From Pseudomonadota bacterium (lineage in GTDB: Bacteria > Pseudomonadota > Gammaproteobacteria > Acidithiobacillales > Acidithiobacillaceae): 12,217 nt of DNA. The first letter of the stretch is position 1. Each line of letters opens with the position of its first letter. Shown here piece by piece: positions 5,484 through 12,217 of this stretch. Location: contig JAKCBU010000016.1 in NCBI GenBank assembly GCA_021839095.1, positions 1-12,217 of the forward strand, given 5' to 3'. The position numbers and the translations under genes are program-made. The notes under the pieces are model-generated. The model did not search any database. It had not been told where the DNA came from and saw nothing but the letters and a program-made list of their open reading frames with translations.

Positions 5484-6521
5484 ATGAGTTCCTGGGCGTC
5501 CCGTCATAAGCTTTTGATCGGACTTGTGTTCGTACCAAACCTGCTCAATGCGGCCTACTGGGTTGCCCATCCGGATCAATACACCGTCACCACCAACCTG
5601 CTGGTGTACCGGAGAAGCTCCGGCACCAGCTTTTCCGGCGTCCTGCAAGGAAACGCCGGCGGGGCCGACAGCGGCGCGGGGCGGGTGCTGGCCTCCCTCC
5701 TGAAAGCGGGCAGTACCTGGCGGGCGGTGGATAGCAAACTGGATCTGGCGCGGATCTACCGGTGGGGGCCGCTGTACGGGTATTGCAGCGCCACCGATTT
5801 CTGGTCGTGCGGTGCGAGGGGCTTGCTATCTACCTATCGGGACCGGCTGAGTCCCCGCGTGAATCCCAAGAGCGGGGTGCTGTCCGTGCATTCCACCGCC
5901 TACACCGCCGCGAACAGCCTGGCCGTCCTGCAACAGGCGACTGCCGTTGCCGAACGGCGCCTTCTGCGCATGCACCAGCAAGAGTCCCTCGCGCAGTTGG
6001 CGCAGGCCCGGCGCCTGGTCCAAACCTTGACCGGCAGCCTCGACACGGCGCAGGAAGCCAGCAATGCCTATCTACAAGCGCAAAAGAGCCTGTTTCCCAG
6101 TGCTGAGGACGCCGCCGCGCTTCGCCTGATGAACACTCTGGAGACCGAATCAGCGCGGATCGACGCGCAACGCCAGGCTCTCACCAGCGGCGCCCCCCAC
6201 AGCCCGATGATCGGAAATCTGGACGCCGAAGCCGCGGCGGTCCGCCAGCGTATAGACCGGCTGCAGCGGCAAAAACCTCAGTTATCTGCGGTGCTTGGCC
6301 ACTACACCCTTTTGCAGATGCGGGTCGACTCCTTGCGGGAACAACTGAAGCTGGCCAATGCGGCCTATGTGCAGGCCCAGATCGCGTCCGTTCGTCCCTG
6401 GTACACTCTTCATGTGCTGAGTCCCGCGCAAAAGCCGCTTGGCCCTTCCGGGCCCGACCGCAAGGCCTGGATATTCTGGGTCCTGGTCGGCACCCTGCTG
6501 CTTTGGAGCATCTTGCGATGA
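5484..6521 (+). CDS. KpsE/Wzz-like polysaccharide co-polymerase (inner-membrane export protein)
   Basis: This is an inner-membrane protein of 345 residues with the polysaccharide co-polymerase plan: one membrane segment near the N-terminus (about 10-28), a large periplasmic domain with long helical coiled coil, and a second membrane segment at the extreme C-terminus (about 324-344). The Pro-rich stretch KPLGPSGPDRK directly before the second segment is the typical PCP signature. There is no C-terminal cytoplasmic kinase, so it resembles KpsE/BexC/CtrB or Wzz rather than Wzc. In these families the protein spans the periplasm and couples the synthesis complex to the outer-membrane OPX channel. 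The start at 5484 has GGAG with an 8-nt spacer; an upstream in-frame ATG at 5451 has no better site. Its TGA overlaps the ATG of the lipoprotein gene (ATGA), a strong sign of coupled translation. Confidence 0.8.
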   Translation: MSSWASRHKLLIGLVFVPNLLNAAYWVAHPDQYTVTTNLLVYRRSSGTSFSGVLQGNAGGADSGAGRVLASLLKAGSTWRAVDSKLDLARIYRWGPLYGYCSATDFWSCGARGLLSTYRDRLSPRVNPKSGVLSVHSTAYTAANSLAVLQQATAVAERRLLRMHQQESLAQLAQARRLVQTLTGSLDTAQEASNAYLQAQKSLFPSAEDAAALRLMNTLETESARIDAQRQALTSGAPHSPMIGNLDAEAAAVRQRIDRLQRQKPQLSAVLGHYTLLQMRVDSLREQLKLANAAYVQAQIASVRPWYTLHVLSPAQKPLGPSGPDRKAWIFWVLVGTLLLWSILR

Positions 6522-7678
6522 AGACGAAACTCCTCTACTTCCCCCTTCTCGCCGCCGTGCTCGGCGGATGCACGCAGTTCCCCTCCGGCGGCCCGGGAAG
6601 TGCCACTTTGCTGCACCCTTCGGCGGGCGAGCGCATCCAGACCGTAACCCCGGAAAAGGCCGCCGCCGAGGCCAAAAACCTGCGTAATCAGCAGCGGCAA
6701 GCCGTAGCCCACGCGGTCGCCACCCTGCGGGAATACGCCAAAAGGCACCCATACTCCGGGACGCTGCTGGCAGGCGATGTGCTTCAAATTCGGCTCTGGT
6801 CCTATTCAGGCCTCAACCTCAGCTCCGCCAATGGAAGCGGATTGATCACCACCAACCTGAGTCCGGTCACAGTGGACCCACAGGGTCGGATAGATCTCCC
6901 ATACCTGCCGTCTCTCCGGGTTGCGGGAGACACTCCCGCAATGGCCGCACAAGCCATAGTAAGGGCCTATGTCAAGCGACAGATCATGGAGGCACCCCAG
7001 GCCCAGGTGCGCGTCTCCCACCAAGCCCAGGGAGTCTGGGTTTACGGCGCCGGAAACCGCCATTTCCTGCCGTGGACGCCGCGCGGCTGGACGCTGGCAC
7101 AGGCACTGTCTGGAGTCAGCGGTGGAAACAGCTCCGGATCCGGATGGGCCTCGAGCGCCATGCATCACAGTACCACTGTCCATGTCATGGCCCATGGACG
7201 GATGCTGGCCAGCCTTCCCATCGCCCAGGCACTCCGCAAGCACATTCCCCTGGTCCCAGGAGAGCGACTGGTGGAGATTAGCGGAGCACCGGTGCGAGTC
7301 AGCATTTTGGGATCGGGAATGCGTAAGCCGGACATATACGGTTTTGACGGAAACATACCGGTCAGCGAGGTCCTGGCCAAGGCCGGCGGACTGAACGGTA
7401 ATACGGCCAACTATCGTTATGTGCTCCTTTACCATCCCGAGGCCAACGGCCGAACGGAGTTGGCCGTGTTCCATTGGGATAGCGGCGCCGGATTCCTGGC
7501 GTCACAGCGGTATCTGGTCAGGAACAACAGCGTGCTGTACGTCTCCAGCCAACCGATCATCAAGCTGAACAGGGCGTTGAACTTGCTGCTGAATGTCGCC
7601 CTTCCAGCTCAGGTGTTCAAGGAGGTGTTCACCCAGCCGACGGGTGCCATTGGCATTCCTGTTCAGACATCGAATTAA
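6518..7678 (+). CDS. Wza-like polysaccharide export lipoprotein (OPX family)
   Basis: This outer-membrane lipoprotein is predicted to form the ring through which polysaccharide leaves the cell. It has 386 residues. The signal peptide ends in lipobox LGGC with C18 as the lipidated residue; Thr follows it, so there is no Asp retention signal and outer-membrane sorting is expected. The Poly_export domain starts near residue 83 with LLAGDVLQIRLWSYSGLN and continues through VTVDPQGRIDLPYLP (118-132). Two SLBB-like segments follow (roughly 170-255 and 258-345). The C-terminus has a short helix (about 346-370), as in Wza, which crosses the outer membrane with such a helix. ATG 6518 was chosen over the in-frame TTG at 6503 because it gives a proper signal peptide, has GGAG 9 nt upstream, and overlaps the previous stop by 4 nt. 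It is followed after 2 nt by the synthase gene. Confidence 0.88.
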   Translation: MKTKLLYFPLLAAVLGGCTQFPSGGPGSATLLHPSAGERIQTVTPEKAAAEAKNLRNQQRQAVAHAVATLREYAKRHPYSGTLLAGDVLQIRLWSYSGLNLSSANGSGLITTNLSPVTVDPQGRIDLPYLPSLRVAGDTPAMAAQAIVRAYVKRQIMEAPQAQVRVSHQAQGVWVYGAGNRHFLPWTPRGWTLAQALSGVSGGNSSGSGWASSAMHHSTTVHVMAHGRMLASLPIAQALRKHIPLVPGERLVEISGAPVRVSILGSGMRKPDIYGFDGNIPVSEVLAKAGGLNGNTANYRYVLLYHPEANGRTELAVFHWDSGAGFLASQRYLVRNNSVLYVSSQPIIKLNRALNLLLNVALPAQVFKEVFTQPTGAIGIPVQTSN

Positions 7679-7680
7679 CC

Positions 7681-9876
7681 ATGTACCGCGAACATAACAG
7701 GCACCCGCTACCAGCCGCCATTTGGGATCGCTCATGGAAGGGTGCCTTCAGGCGGCGTTTCATGCGCCCGGTAGGGCAGCCCAAGCCGGGAACAGTGCCG
7801 AAGGCGCCTTGGGAGCGTTTGCTCCGCCATCGCCGGCGCAGCACTCTGGCCCTGACCGTGGCGACCGTGGCGGCCATGCTCCTGCTGGTGGACAACATCC
7901 TGCGAGACCAAGCGCTGGCGCCAGTTTGGCAGATGGCATATCTCTCCGGGTACGGGGTCATGTCCTTCTTCATGATCCAGAGTTTCTACAAGATACTGAT
8001 CGGCACTTGGCACGTTTCCCGGGGCATCGCCGGCAACCCCTACCACCCTTTGCGGGAACGGCGAGATCCGCCGGGAGGGGAGACGATGGCCCTACTGTTT
8101 CCTGTGTACCAGGAGGACGTGGCTCGGGTCCTGGCCGGACTCGTGGCCACCTGGGACGCCATACGCGCCTATCGTCCGGATCTTGCGCCTCGCGCCCATG
8201 TGTTCCTTCTATCGGACAGCCGGCGCCCGGCCATGGTCGCCCATGAGGCAATGGCGGTGCAGCGGCTCAAGCGGGAACGTCCGGACCTGCCGCTTTTCTA
8301 CCGGCACCGGTCTATCAACGCCAACCAGAAGATGGGTAACCTGTCGGATTTCTTCCGACGCTACGGACGGCATTATGCCTATACGCTCGTCATGGACGCC
8401 GACTCGGTCATGGACGGGGAGGCCTGCATCGAGATGTGGCGAGCCATGGTCGCCCATCCCCGCATCGGGATTCTGCAGACCAATCCCCGTCCGGTATTCA
8501 GGGAGAGCTTCTTTGGACGCATGTTGCAATTCGCCGCTCATCTTTATGGCTCGGTATTTTCTTATTCACTGATGGTGATGCAAATGGGCCATGCGGGTTA
8601 TATCGGCCACAACGCCTTGATCCGGACACATGCATTCACGGACCACTGCGTCCTGCCGAAGCTCCCCGGGCCCAAGCCCTGGGGCGGCAAACCATTAAGC
8701 CATGACTTCGTCGAGGCGGCCATGATGTGCCGGGCGGGTTACGAGGTGTGGTTCGTCCCCGAGTTGACGGGGTCGTACGAGGAGGTGCCCGCAAACATAA
8801 TCGCCTTTCTCATCAGGGAACGGCGCTGGATGCAGGGAAACCTCCAGCATCTGCGACTGCTGTTCATCAATGGCATACGAGGGATGCACAGGGAAATCTT
8901 CATCAACGGCGCCATGGGATATGTCACTGCCCCCATATGGTTCGTTTTTCTGCTGGTATCCGCATACACCATGGTGCATTTTTTGAGCGCCGCCAACCTG
9001 TCCATTGGGTCCGTTCAGATGCTGATGGTTCCCATGGGCCTACTGCTGGCGGCAAGCATGGTGTTCCTATTCCTCCCCCGCATCCTGGCCCTTCTTACGC
9101 ACATGAGATCGCACAAAGCCCCTATGTATGGCGGGCGCATCAAGCTGATATGGTCGGTGCTCGTCGATACGGTACTTTCGTTTTTTTATGCGCCGCTCAT
9201 GATGGTAATGATCAGCTATTTTCTCTGGGCGTGGGTCAAACGCCGGGCCGTTTCATGGGGGCAGCAGCAACGGGATGACCGTGCCGTTGCATGGAAGGAT
9301 GCATGGAAGTCCTTTCGCGGTGTAATGGTCCTGGGGATCGCAGGATGGGCGACCTTGCTGGCCCTGGTGCATGGGGCCATCCAGTCCCCGCACGCCATGC
9401 TGCTGGAGTCCATAACATACGGTTGGATACAGCCCGGTAGCATGCTGATGTGGTATGCACCGATCCTGGCCGGCTGGGCTCTTAGCGTTTTCTTGGTGCA
9501 ATGGACCAGCCGAACCTTTCCTACGATCAATCGCATTCGCTGGTTCGCCATCCCTGAGGAGTTGAATCCCCCCAAGGTGCTGCAGGAGGTTCGTACCCTG
9601 GAGCAGCGGTTCCGCTCATGGTGGGAGATCCCGGATACGGACGACCCAAGGGAGTATCTGCCGGTGTTCGTGCGCATCTGCAAGGCGCAGCAAGGGGATC
9701 TGGTGGAACTGCCGTATCGCCACACCAAGACCGAACTGTACCGCCGTCTGCAAGACAAGGCCATGGCACAGGGCGGGCTTTCCCAGCGGGAATGGATCCT
9801 GCTGCTGGGAAGCCAGCAGTTTCAGCATTACCTGTGTTCGGATGCCGGGTCGGAATTCCTGGCGGCGTTGCATTGA
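7681..9876 (+). CDS. opgH: OpgH/MdoH-type glucan glucosyltransferase (GT2 membrane synthase)
   Basis: This is an inner-membrane processive glucosyltransferase expected to polymerise glucose from UDP-glucose and pass the chain through the membrane. It has 731 residues, shorter than E. coli OpgH (847). Two membrane segments (about 54-74 and 81-107) precede the cytosolic GT2 domain, which opens with NPYHPL and [23 protein letters not shown] leads into MDADSVMDG with the metal-binding D239-A-D241. [21 protein letters not shown] and GSYEEVP follow, and [10 protein letters not shown] contains the R381-R-W383 motif. About five further membrane segments and a cytosolic tail (EELNPPKVL onward) also match OpgH. 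No Shine-Dalgarno sequence precedes ATG 7681; the lipoprotein stop 2 nt upstream suggests translational coupling, and M28 (7762) is an alternative. OpgH normally works with periplasmic OpgG to make osmoregulated periplasmic glucans. Here the neighbours are a co-polymerase and an export lipoprotein, and OpgG is absent, so the product may be secreted. Confidence 0.9.
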   Translation: MYREHNRHPLPAAIWDRSWKGAFRRRFMRPVGQPKPGTVPKAPWERLLRHRRRSTLALTVATVAAMLLLVDNILRDQALAPVWQMAYLSGYGVMSFFMIQSFYKILIGTWHVSRGIAGNPYHPLRERRDPPGGETMALLFPVYQEDVARVLAGLVATWDAIRAYRPDLAPRAHVFLLSDSRRPAMVAHEAMAVQRLKRERPDLPLFYRHRSINANQKMGNLSDFFRRYGRHYAYTLVMDADSVMDGEACIEMWRAMVAHPRIGILQTNPRPVFRESFFGRMLQFAAHLYGSVFSYSLMVMQMGHAGYIGHNALIRTHAFTDHCVLPKLPGPKPWGGKPLSHDFVEAAMMCRAGYEVWFVPELTGSYEEVPANIIAFLIRERRWMQGNLQHLRLLFINGIRGMHREIFINGAMGYVTAPIWFVFLLVSAYTMVHFLSAANLSIGSVQMLMVPMGLLLAASMVFLFLPRILALLTHMRSHKAPMYGGRIKLIWSVLVDTVLSFFYAPLMMVMISYFLWAWVKRRAVSWGQQQRDDRAVAWKDAWKSFRGVMVLGIAGWATLLALVHGAIQSPHAMLLESITYGWIQPGSMLMWYAPILAGWALSVFLVQWTSRTFPTINRIRWFAIPEELNPPKVLQEVRTLEQRFRSWWEIPDTDDPREYLPVFVRICKAQQGDLVELPYRHTKTELYRRLQDKAMAQGGLSQREWILLLGSQQFQHYLCSDAGSEFLAALH

Positions 9877-9931
9877 CCGCGCCGTACACTCCTGCTTCCG
9901 CCATCACTTGCTGCAATTTACAGGAGGAAAT

Positions 9932-10684
9932 GTGGATCGTATTCGCAAAGCGGTATTCCCCGTAGCCGGGCTAGGGACCCGGTTTTTGCCCGCCACCAAG
10001 GCCAGCCCCAAGGAAATGCTGCCGGTGGTCGACAAGCCGCTGATCCAATATGCCGTCGATGAGGCCGTTGCGGCCGGCTGCGATCAGTTGATCTTCATTA
10101 CTGGGCGGAGCAAGCGAGCCATCGCCGACCATTTCGACGTCTCCTACGAGCTGGAAAAGGAGCTTGAGAAGAAGGGCAAGACAGAATTGCTCGAGCAGGT
10201 CCGGGCTATTCTGCCTGGATACGTCAAGGCCATCCACCTGCGCCAGCCCCATCCACTAGGCCTGGGCCATGCGGTAGCGATGGCCGCCCCGGTGGTGGGT
10301 GACGAGCCTTTTGCCGTGCTCCTCGCTGATGACCTGATGCTTGATGAGAGGCCGGTCCTCGCCCAGATGATGGATCTGCACGAGCGCTATCAGTCCGGCA
10401 TCCTGGGCGTTGCGGAGATTCCCAGGGAGCACAGCACCCGCTATGGCGTCGTCGAAAAGCCTAGCCCTGAAGCAGCCCCATCCAATCTCGGCGTCGTAGG
10501 CCGCTACATCCTGCCCGCGCGCATCTTCCACTTTTTGGAAAATGCGCAGATGGGCACCGGCCAGGAAATCCAGCTGACGGATGCCATCGCCGAGCTGCTT
10601 GGCGAACGGCAGATGCTGGCCTATCGCTTTGTCGGCCCGGACTTCGAGGAGTATCTACGCGACCTTTGCGGTCAGTTCCGGTAA
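9932..10684 (+). CDS. galU: Short GalU-like UTP-glucose-1-phosphate uridylyltransferase
   Basis: The enzyme makes UDP-glucose from UTP and glucose-1-phosphate in the cytosol, supplying the neighbouring glucan synthase. Translation starts at GTG 9932, with AGGAGG at 9922-9927; the ATG overlapping it at 9930 is out of frame and stops after 11 codons. The nucleotide-binding loop [17 protein letters not shown] lies at residues 13-29, followed by [12 protein letters not shown]. The metal-binding acid is in LADDLM (131-136), VEKP is at 174-177 and SNLGVVGRY at 184-192, all characteristic of GalU. The protein has only 250 residues against about 290-300 usually. The segment before VEKP is shortened, and the conserved ending with YDCGSKLGYL and the final helices is replaced by [16 protein letters not shown]. 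Other reading frames do not restore it, so a simple frameshift is unlikely. It lies 55 bp after opgH and 24 bp before the acetyltransferase gene. It is probably active as a sugar nucleotidylyltransferase, but quaternary structure or specificity may differ. Confidence 0.85.
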   Translation: MDRIRKAVFPVAGLGTRFLPATKASPKEMLPVVDKPLIQYAVDEAVAAGCDQLIFITGRSKRAIADHFDVSYELEKELEKKGKTELLEQVRAILPGYVKAIHLRQPHPLGLGHAVAMAAPVVGDEPFAVLLADDLMLDERPVLAQMMDLHERYQSGILGVAEIPREHSTRYGVVEKPSPEAAPSNLGVVGRYILPARIFHFLENAQMGTGQEIQLTDAIAELLGERQMLAYRFVGPDFEEYLRDLCGQFR

Positions 10685-10708
10685 CCCTGGTCTGGAGGGA
10701 GAGAGCCC

Positions 10709-11482
10709 ATGCTCACCCAGCGCCTTGCCTCGCCAAGCGATCATCTAGCCATGGCTGCCTCAGAATTTTTCATCCAAAACCAGGACGGTTATGCTGGCGT
10801 TTCGGCCCACCCCTTGAGGTCAAAGGCATTCCGGATCCGCCCGTACCAGTCATCGGATCGGGGAAGCATCCGTCGCTTGTGCTGCGATACCGGCTTTTTC
10901 GGCAAGCCCATCGACCGTATATTTTGCGACCGCGAGCTCTTCGCCGACCTCCATACCACTCCCTACCTGGATTATGAGCCGGAATGGGCCTTTGTCGCAG
11001 AAGTGGACGGTCGTCTGGCAGGTTACCTGCTCGGTTCGGTGCGTCATGACTTCCCCTGGCTGCTTGTCTACGAAGGATCCCGTACCGCCATGCGCATGTG
11101 CTCTCGCAGCCTGAAGGGCAGTTACGACTACCACCCGCGCAGCCGTCTCTATGTACGGTGGCTCTTGACCAGGAGCTTCCGGGAGCGCCCCAGGCACCCT
11201 CAGGGAGCCGCCCACATGCATTTCAACGTGGCCGCGGCCTATCGGGGCCGCGGTGTCGGTCTGGCTCTCTGGCGCGCCTTTGAGGCGGCCTTGCAGGCGG
11301 CCGACATCCCCCACTATTACGGCGAACTCTTTTCCTGCCCAGGCAGGCGGCCCGAACTGGCCTACCGGCGCTACGGGCTTCGCGTTTATGATCAGGTGGA
11401 CACCAGCGTTTACACCCCCGAGATCTCCCGACCTGTCCACCTCGCCTGTGTACACAAGGTCCTCGACGGAAACGACTTATGA
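10709..11482 (+). CDS. GNAT-family N-acetyltransferase
   Basis: This is a cytosolic acetyl-CoA-dependent acetyltransferase of 257 residues. ATG 10709 follows GGAGGGAGAGAG. The first 40 residues are not conserved-looking; the GNAT fold begins with FRIRPYQSSDRGSIRRLC (41-58). The strand pair AFVAEVDGRLAGYLLG covers 94-109. Motif A follows as HFNVAAAYRGRGVGLALW (171-188), with the acetyl-CoA pyrophosphate loop R179-G-R-G-V-G184. The tail contains YRRYGLRVYD (219-228), the usual beta-bulge region. It lies 24 bp after galU on the same strand and is probably the last gene of the operon. In this context it could acetylate a sugar or a precursor of the exported glycan, but GNAT enzymes have very varied substrates and the sequence does not reveal this one. 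Confidence 0.85.
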   Translation: MLTQRLASPSDHLAMAASEFFIQNQDGYAGVSAHPLRSKAFRIRPYQSSDRGSIRRLCCDTGFFGKPIDRIFCDRELFADLHTTPYLDYEPEWAFVAEVDGRLAGYLLGSVRHDFPWLLVYEGSRTAMRMCSRSLKGSYDYHPRSRLYVRWLLTRSFRERPRHPQGAAHMHFNVAAAYRGRGVGLALWRAFEAALQAADIPHYYGELFSCPGRRPELAYRRYGLRVYDQVDTSVYTPEISRPVHLACVHKVLDGNDL

Positions 11483-12217
11483 ACCTAAAAAAGCAGTTAC
11501 GGCCCTGCCAGAGCAGGAATCGCCCCATCGGGTAACCACGGTGATTGGGTAAATTGGGCGACGACGTAGCGCACGAGGAGGTCCCATGGCTGGTGCCCCA
11601 GCAACTGCTCCGCAGTCTGGCGAACCGCCCGTAAGCCTCGGCGGATATTCTCAATTCCGCGCTCGACCTTTTTCTGCGCGCCATGCATGGGCGTCAGGCA
11701 AAGCTGGGTCTGTCCAGCGTGTTTCGTGCTTCGGCCTATGGCGGACAGCAGCAATGGACGGCTGTGATGGCCTCTCGCCGAGGTTCCGGAAAGGCCAGTC
11801 AGGTATACCAGCTCCACCAGTTGTCGATCAGCCCCACGGCGCGGGCGGAGAGCCGACAACACGCCAGATCACGGGTGCTGTACCCGCCCCAGCCCCACTG
11901 ATGCTTCTCAGGATTTGGGGACTCACGCCATCACTGTGTCCACGACCATGGCTTTTACTGCCGCAGGAATGGCCTTTTGCGGCCGATTTTCGTCATCACC
12001 CACAGGGTGAGCCTCCACGACAGGGGAAAAACCAACCCTATCAAAGATATCCTGCCAAATCAGTAGAGGTAACTACCGAATTTAGGATAATGGGAGTGAT
12101 TTTCGGGGCAGCGCGCCCAATGGTAGATCTCCAAATCCGCAAAAGCGATACATGGATTCTGCATACTTGAGGCGATTTGCAACGGACCATTCTGGGTGTT
12201 CCCCAACGGCACTACGA
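11483..12217. other. 735-bp stretch without a supported gene
   Basis: No recognisable gene, RNA or terminator is visible. A plus-strand frame from ATG 11586 has a good AGGAGG 4 nt upstream and stays open for 194 codons, but its Pro/Arg-rich sequence has no family resemblance. A minus-strand frame (11862-11497) and another (about 12085-11930, with SPVVEAHPVGDDENRPQ) look somewhat protein-like yet begin without a credible start. The stretch may be decayed insertion-sequence or gene debris beyond the end of the operon. Confidence 0.4.

Noticed and set aside
4804..5538. 244-codon minus-strand frame across the operon upstream region
   Set aside because: It runs antisense through the coiled-coil gene and the promoter region, has no domain, and is explained by high GC content.
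9216..9764. 182-codon minus-strand frame inside opgH
   Set aside because: It is a shadow of the membrane and tail region of the synthase with no sensible protein features.
10681..10720. Simple frameshift as the cause of the short GalU C-terminus
   Set aside because: Neither alternative frame downstream of residue 233 gives the usual GalU tail, so a single-base error does not explain it.
11504..11517. CCTGC-CAGA-GCAGG hairpin shortly after the acetyltransferase stop
   Set aside because: The stem is only 5 bp and no T-run follows, so it is not a credible terminator.
11586..12170. 194-codon plus-strand frame with AGGAGG 4 nt upstream
   Set aside because: Its composition is low in structure and rich in Pro and Arg, with no recognisable motif, and protein-like fragments occur on the opposite strand, so it is probably chance.

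Overview
The window looks like chromosomal DNA of a moderately GC-rich Gram-negative proteobacterium. It carries an O-antigen type Wzm/Wzt ABC exporter, an outer-membrane polysaccharide-export lipoprotein, an OpgH-type glucan synthase and a GalU-like protein. My guess is an Acidithiobacillus or a relative, judged from overall composition and gene style. That is inference, because no 16S or other marker gene is present. The theme is cell-surface polysaccharide: two separate systems lie on either side of a tRNA-Lys gene.

Region 1 (1-4140) is an ABC-transporter-dependent polysaccharide module. On the minus strand, in order of transcription, are a Wzm permease, a Wzt ATPase lacking the C-terminal carbohydrate-binding domain, and a GT2 glycosyltransferase of the Myxococcus RfbC type that runs off the left edge. 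Divergent from wzm is a GT4 glycosyltransferase. The wzm-wzt-RfbC-like order matches the Myxococcus xanthus rfbABC O-antigen locus. Both divergent genes lack a Shine-Dalgarno sequence at their best start and have a -10-like hexamer exactly 7 nt upstream of an in-frame ATG, so leaderless transcripts are possible.

Region 2 (4141-5213) is a gene-poor junction. It holds a perfect 15-bp tandem duplication abutting a good sigma70-type promoter, a complete tRNA-Lys(UUU) gene, a 7-bp hairpin, and a decayed IS3-family OrfB transposase fragment in which two conserved blocks are fused by a large internal deletion. Next comes a stretch of short inverted and direct repeats ending in a good sigma54-like (-24/-12) element that points into region 3.

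Region 3 (5214-11482) is a compact, co-directional gene set: a 72-aa coiled-coil protein, a KpsE/Wzz-like polysaccharide co-polymerase, a Wza-like OPX lipoprotein (ATGA overlap with the previous gene), an OpgH-type GT2 glucan synthase (2-nt gap), an unusually short GalU-like protein (GTG start) and a GNAT acetyltransferase. The inferred job is UDP-glucose supply by GalU, polymerisation and inner-membrane passage by the OpgH-like synthase, and export by the PCP/OPX pair to the outside. OpgG, the usual periplasmic partner of OpgH, is not between these genes. A glucan synthase of the osmoregulated-periplasmic-glucan family wired to a capsule-type export pair is the most interesting feature here.

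Region 4 (11483-12217) contains no gene I can support. It may hold old decayed sequence.
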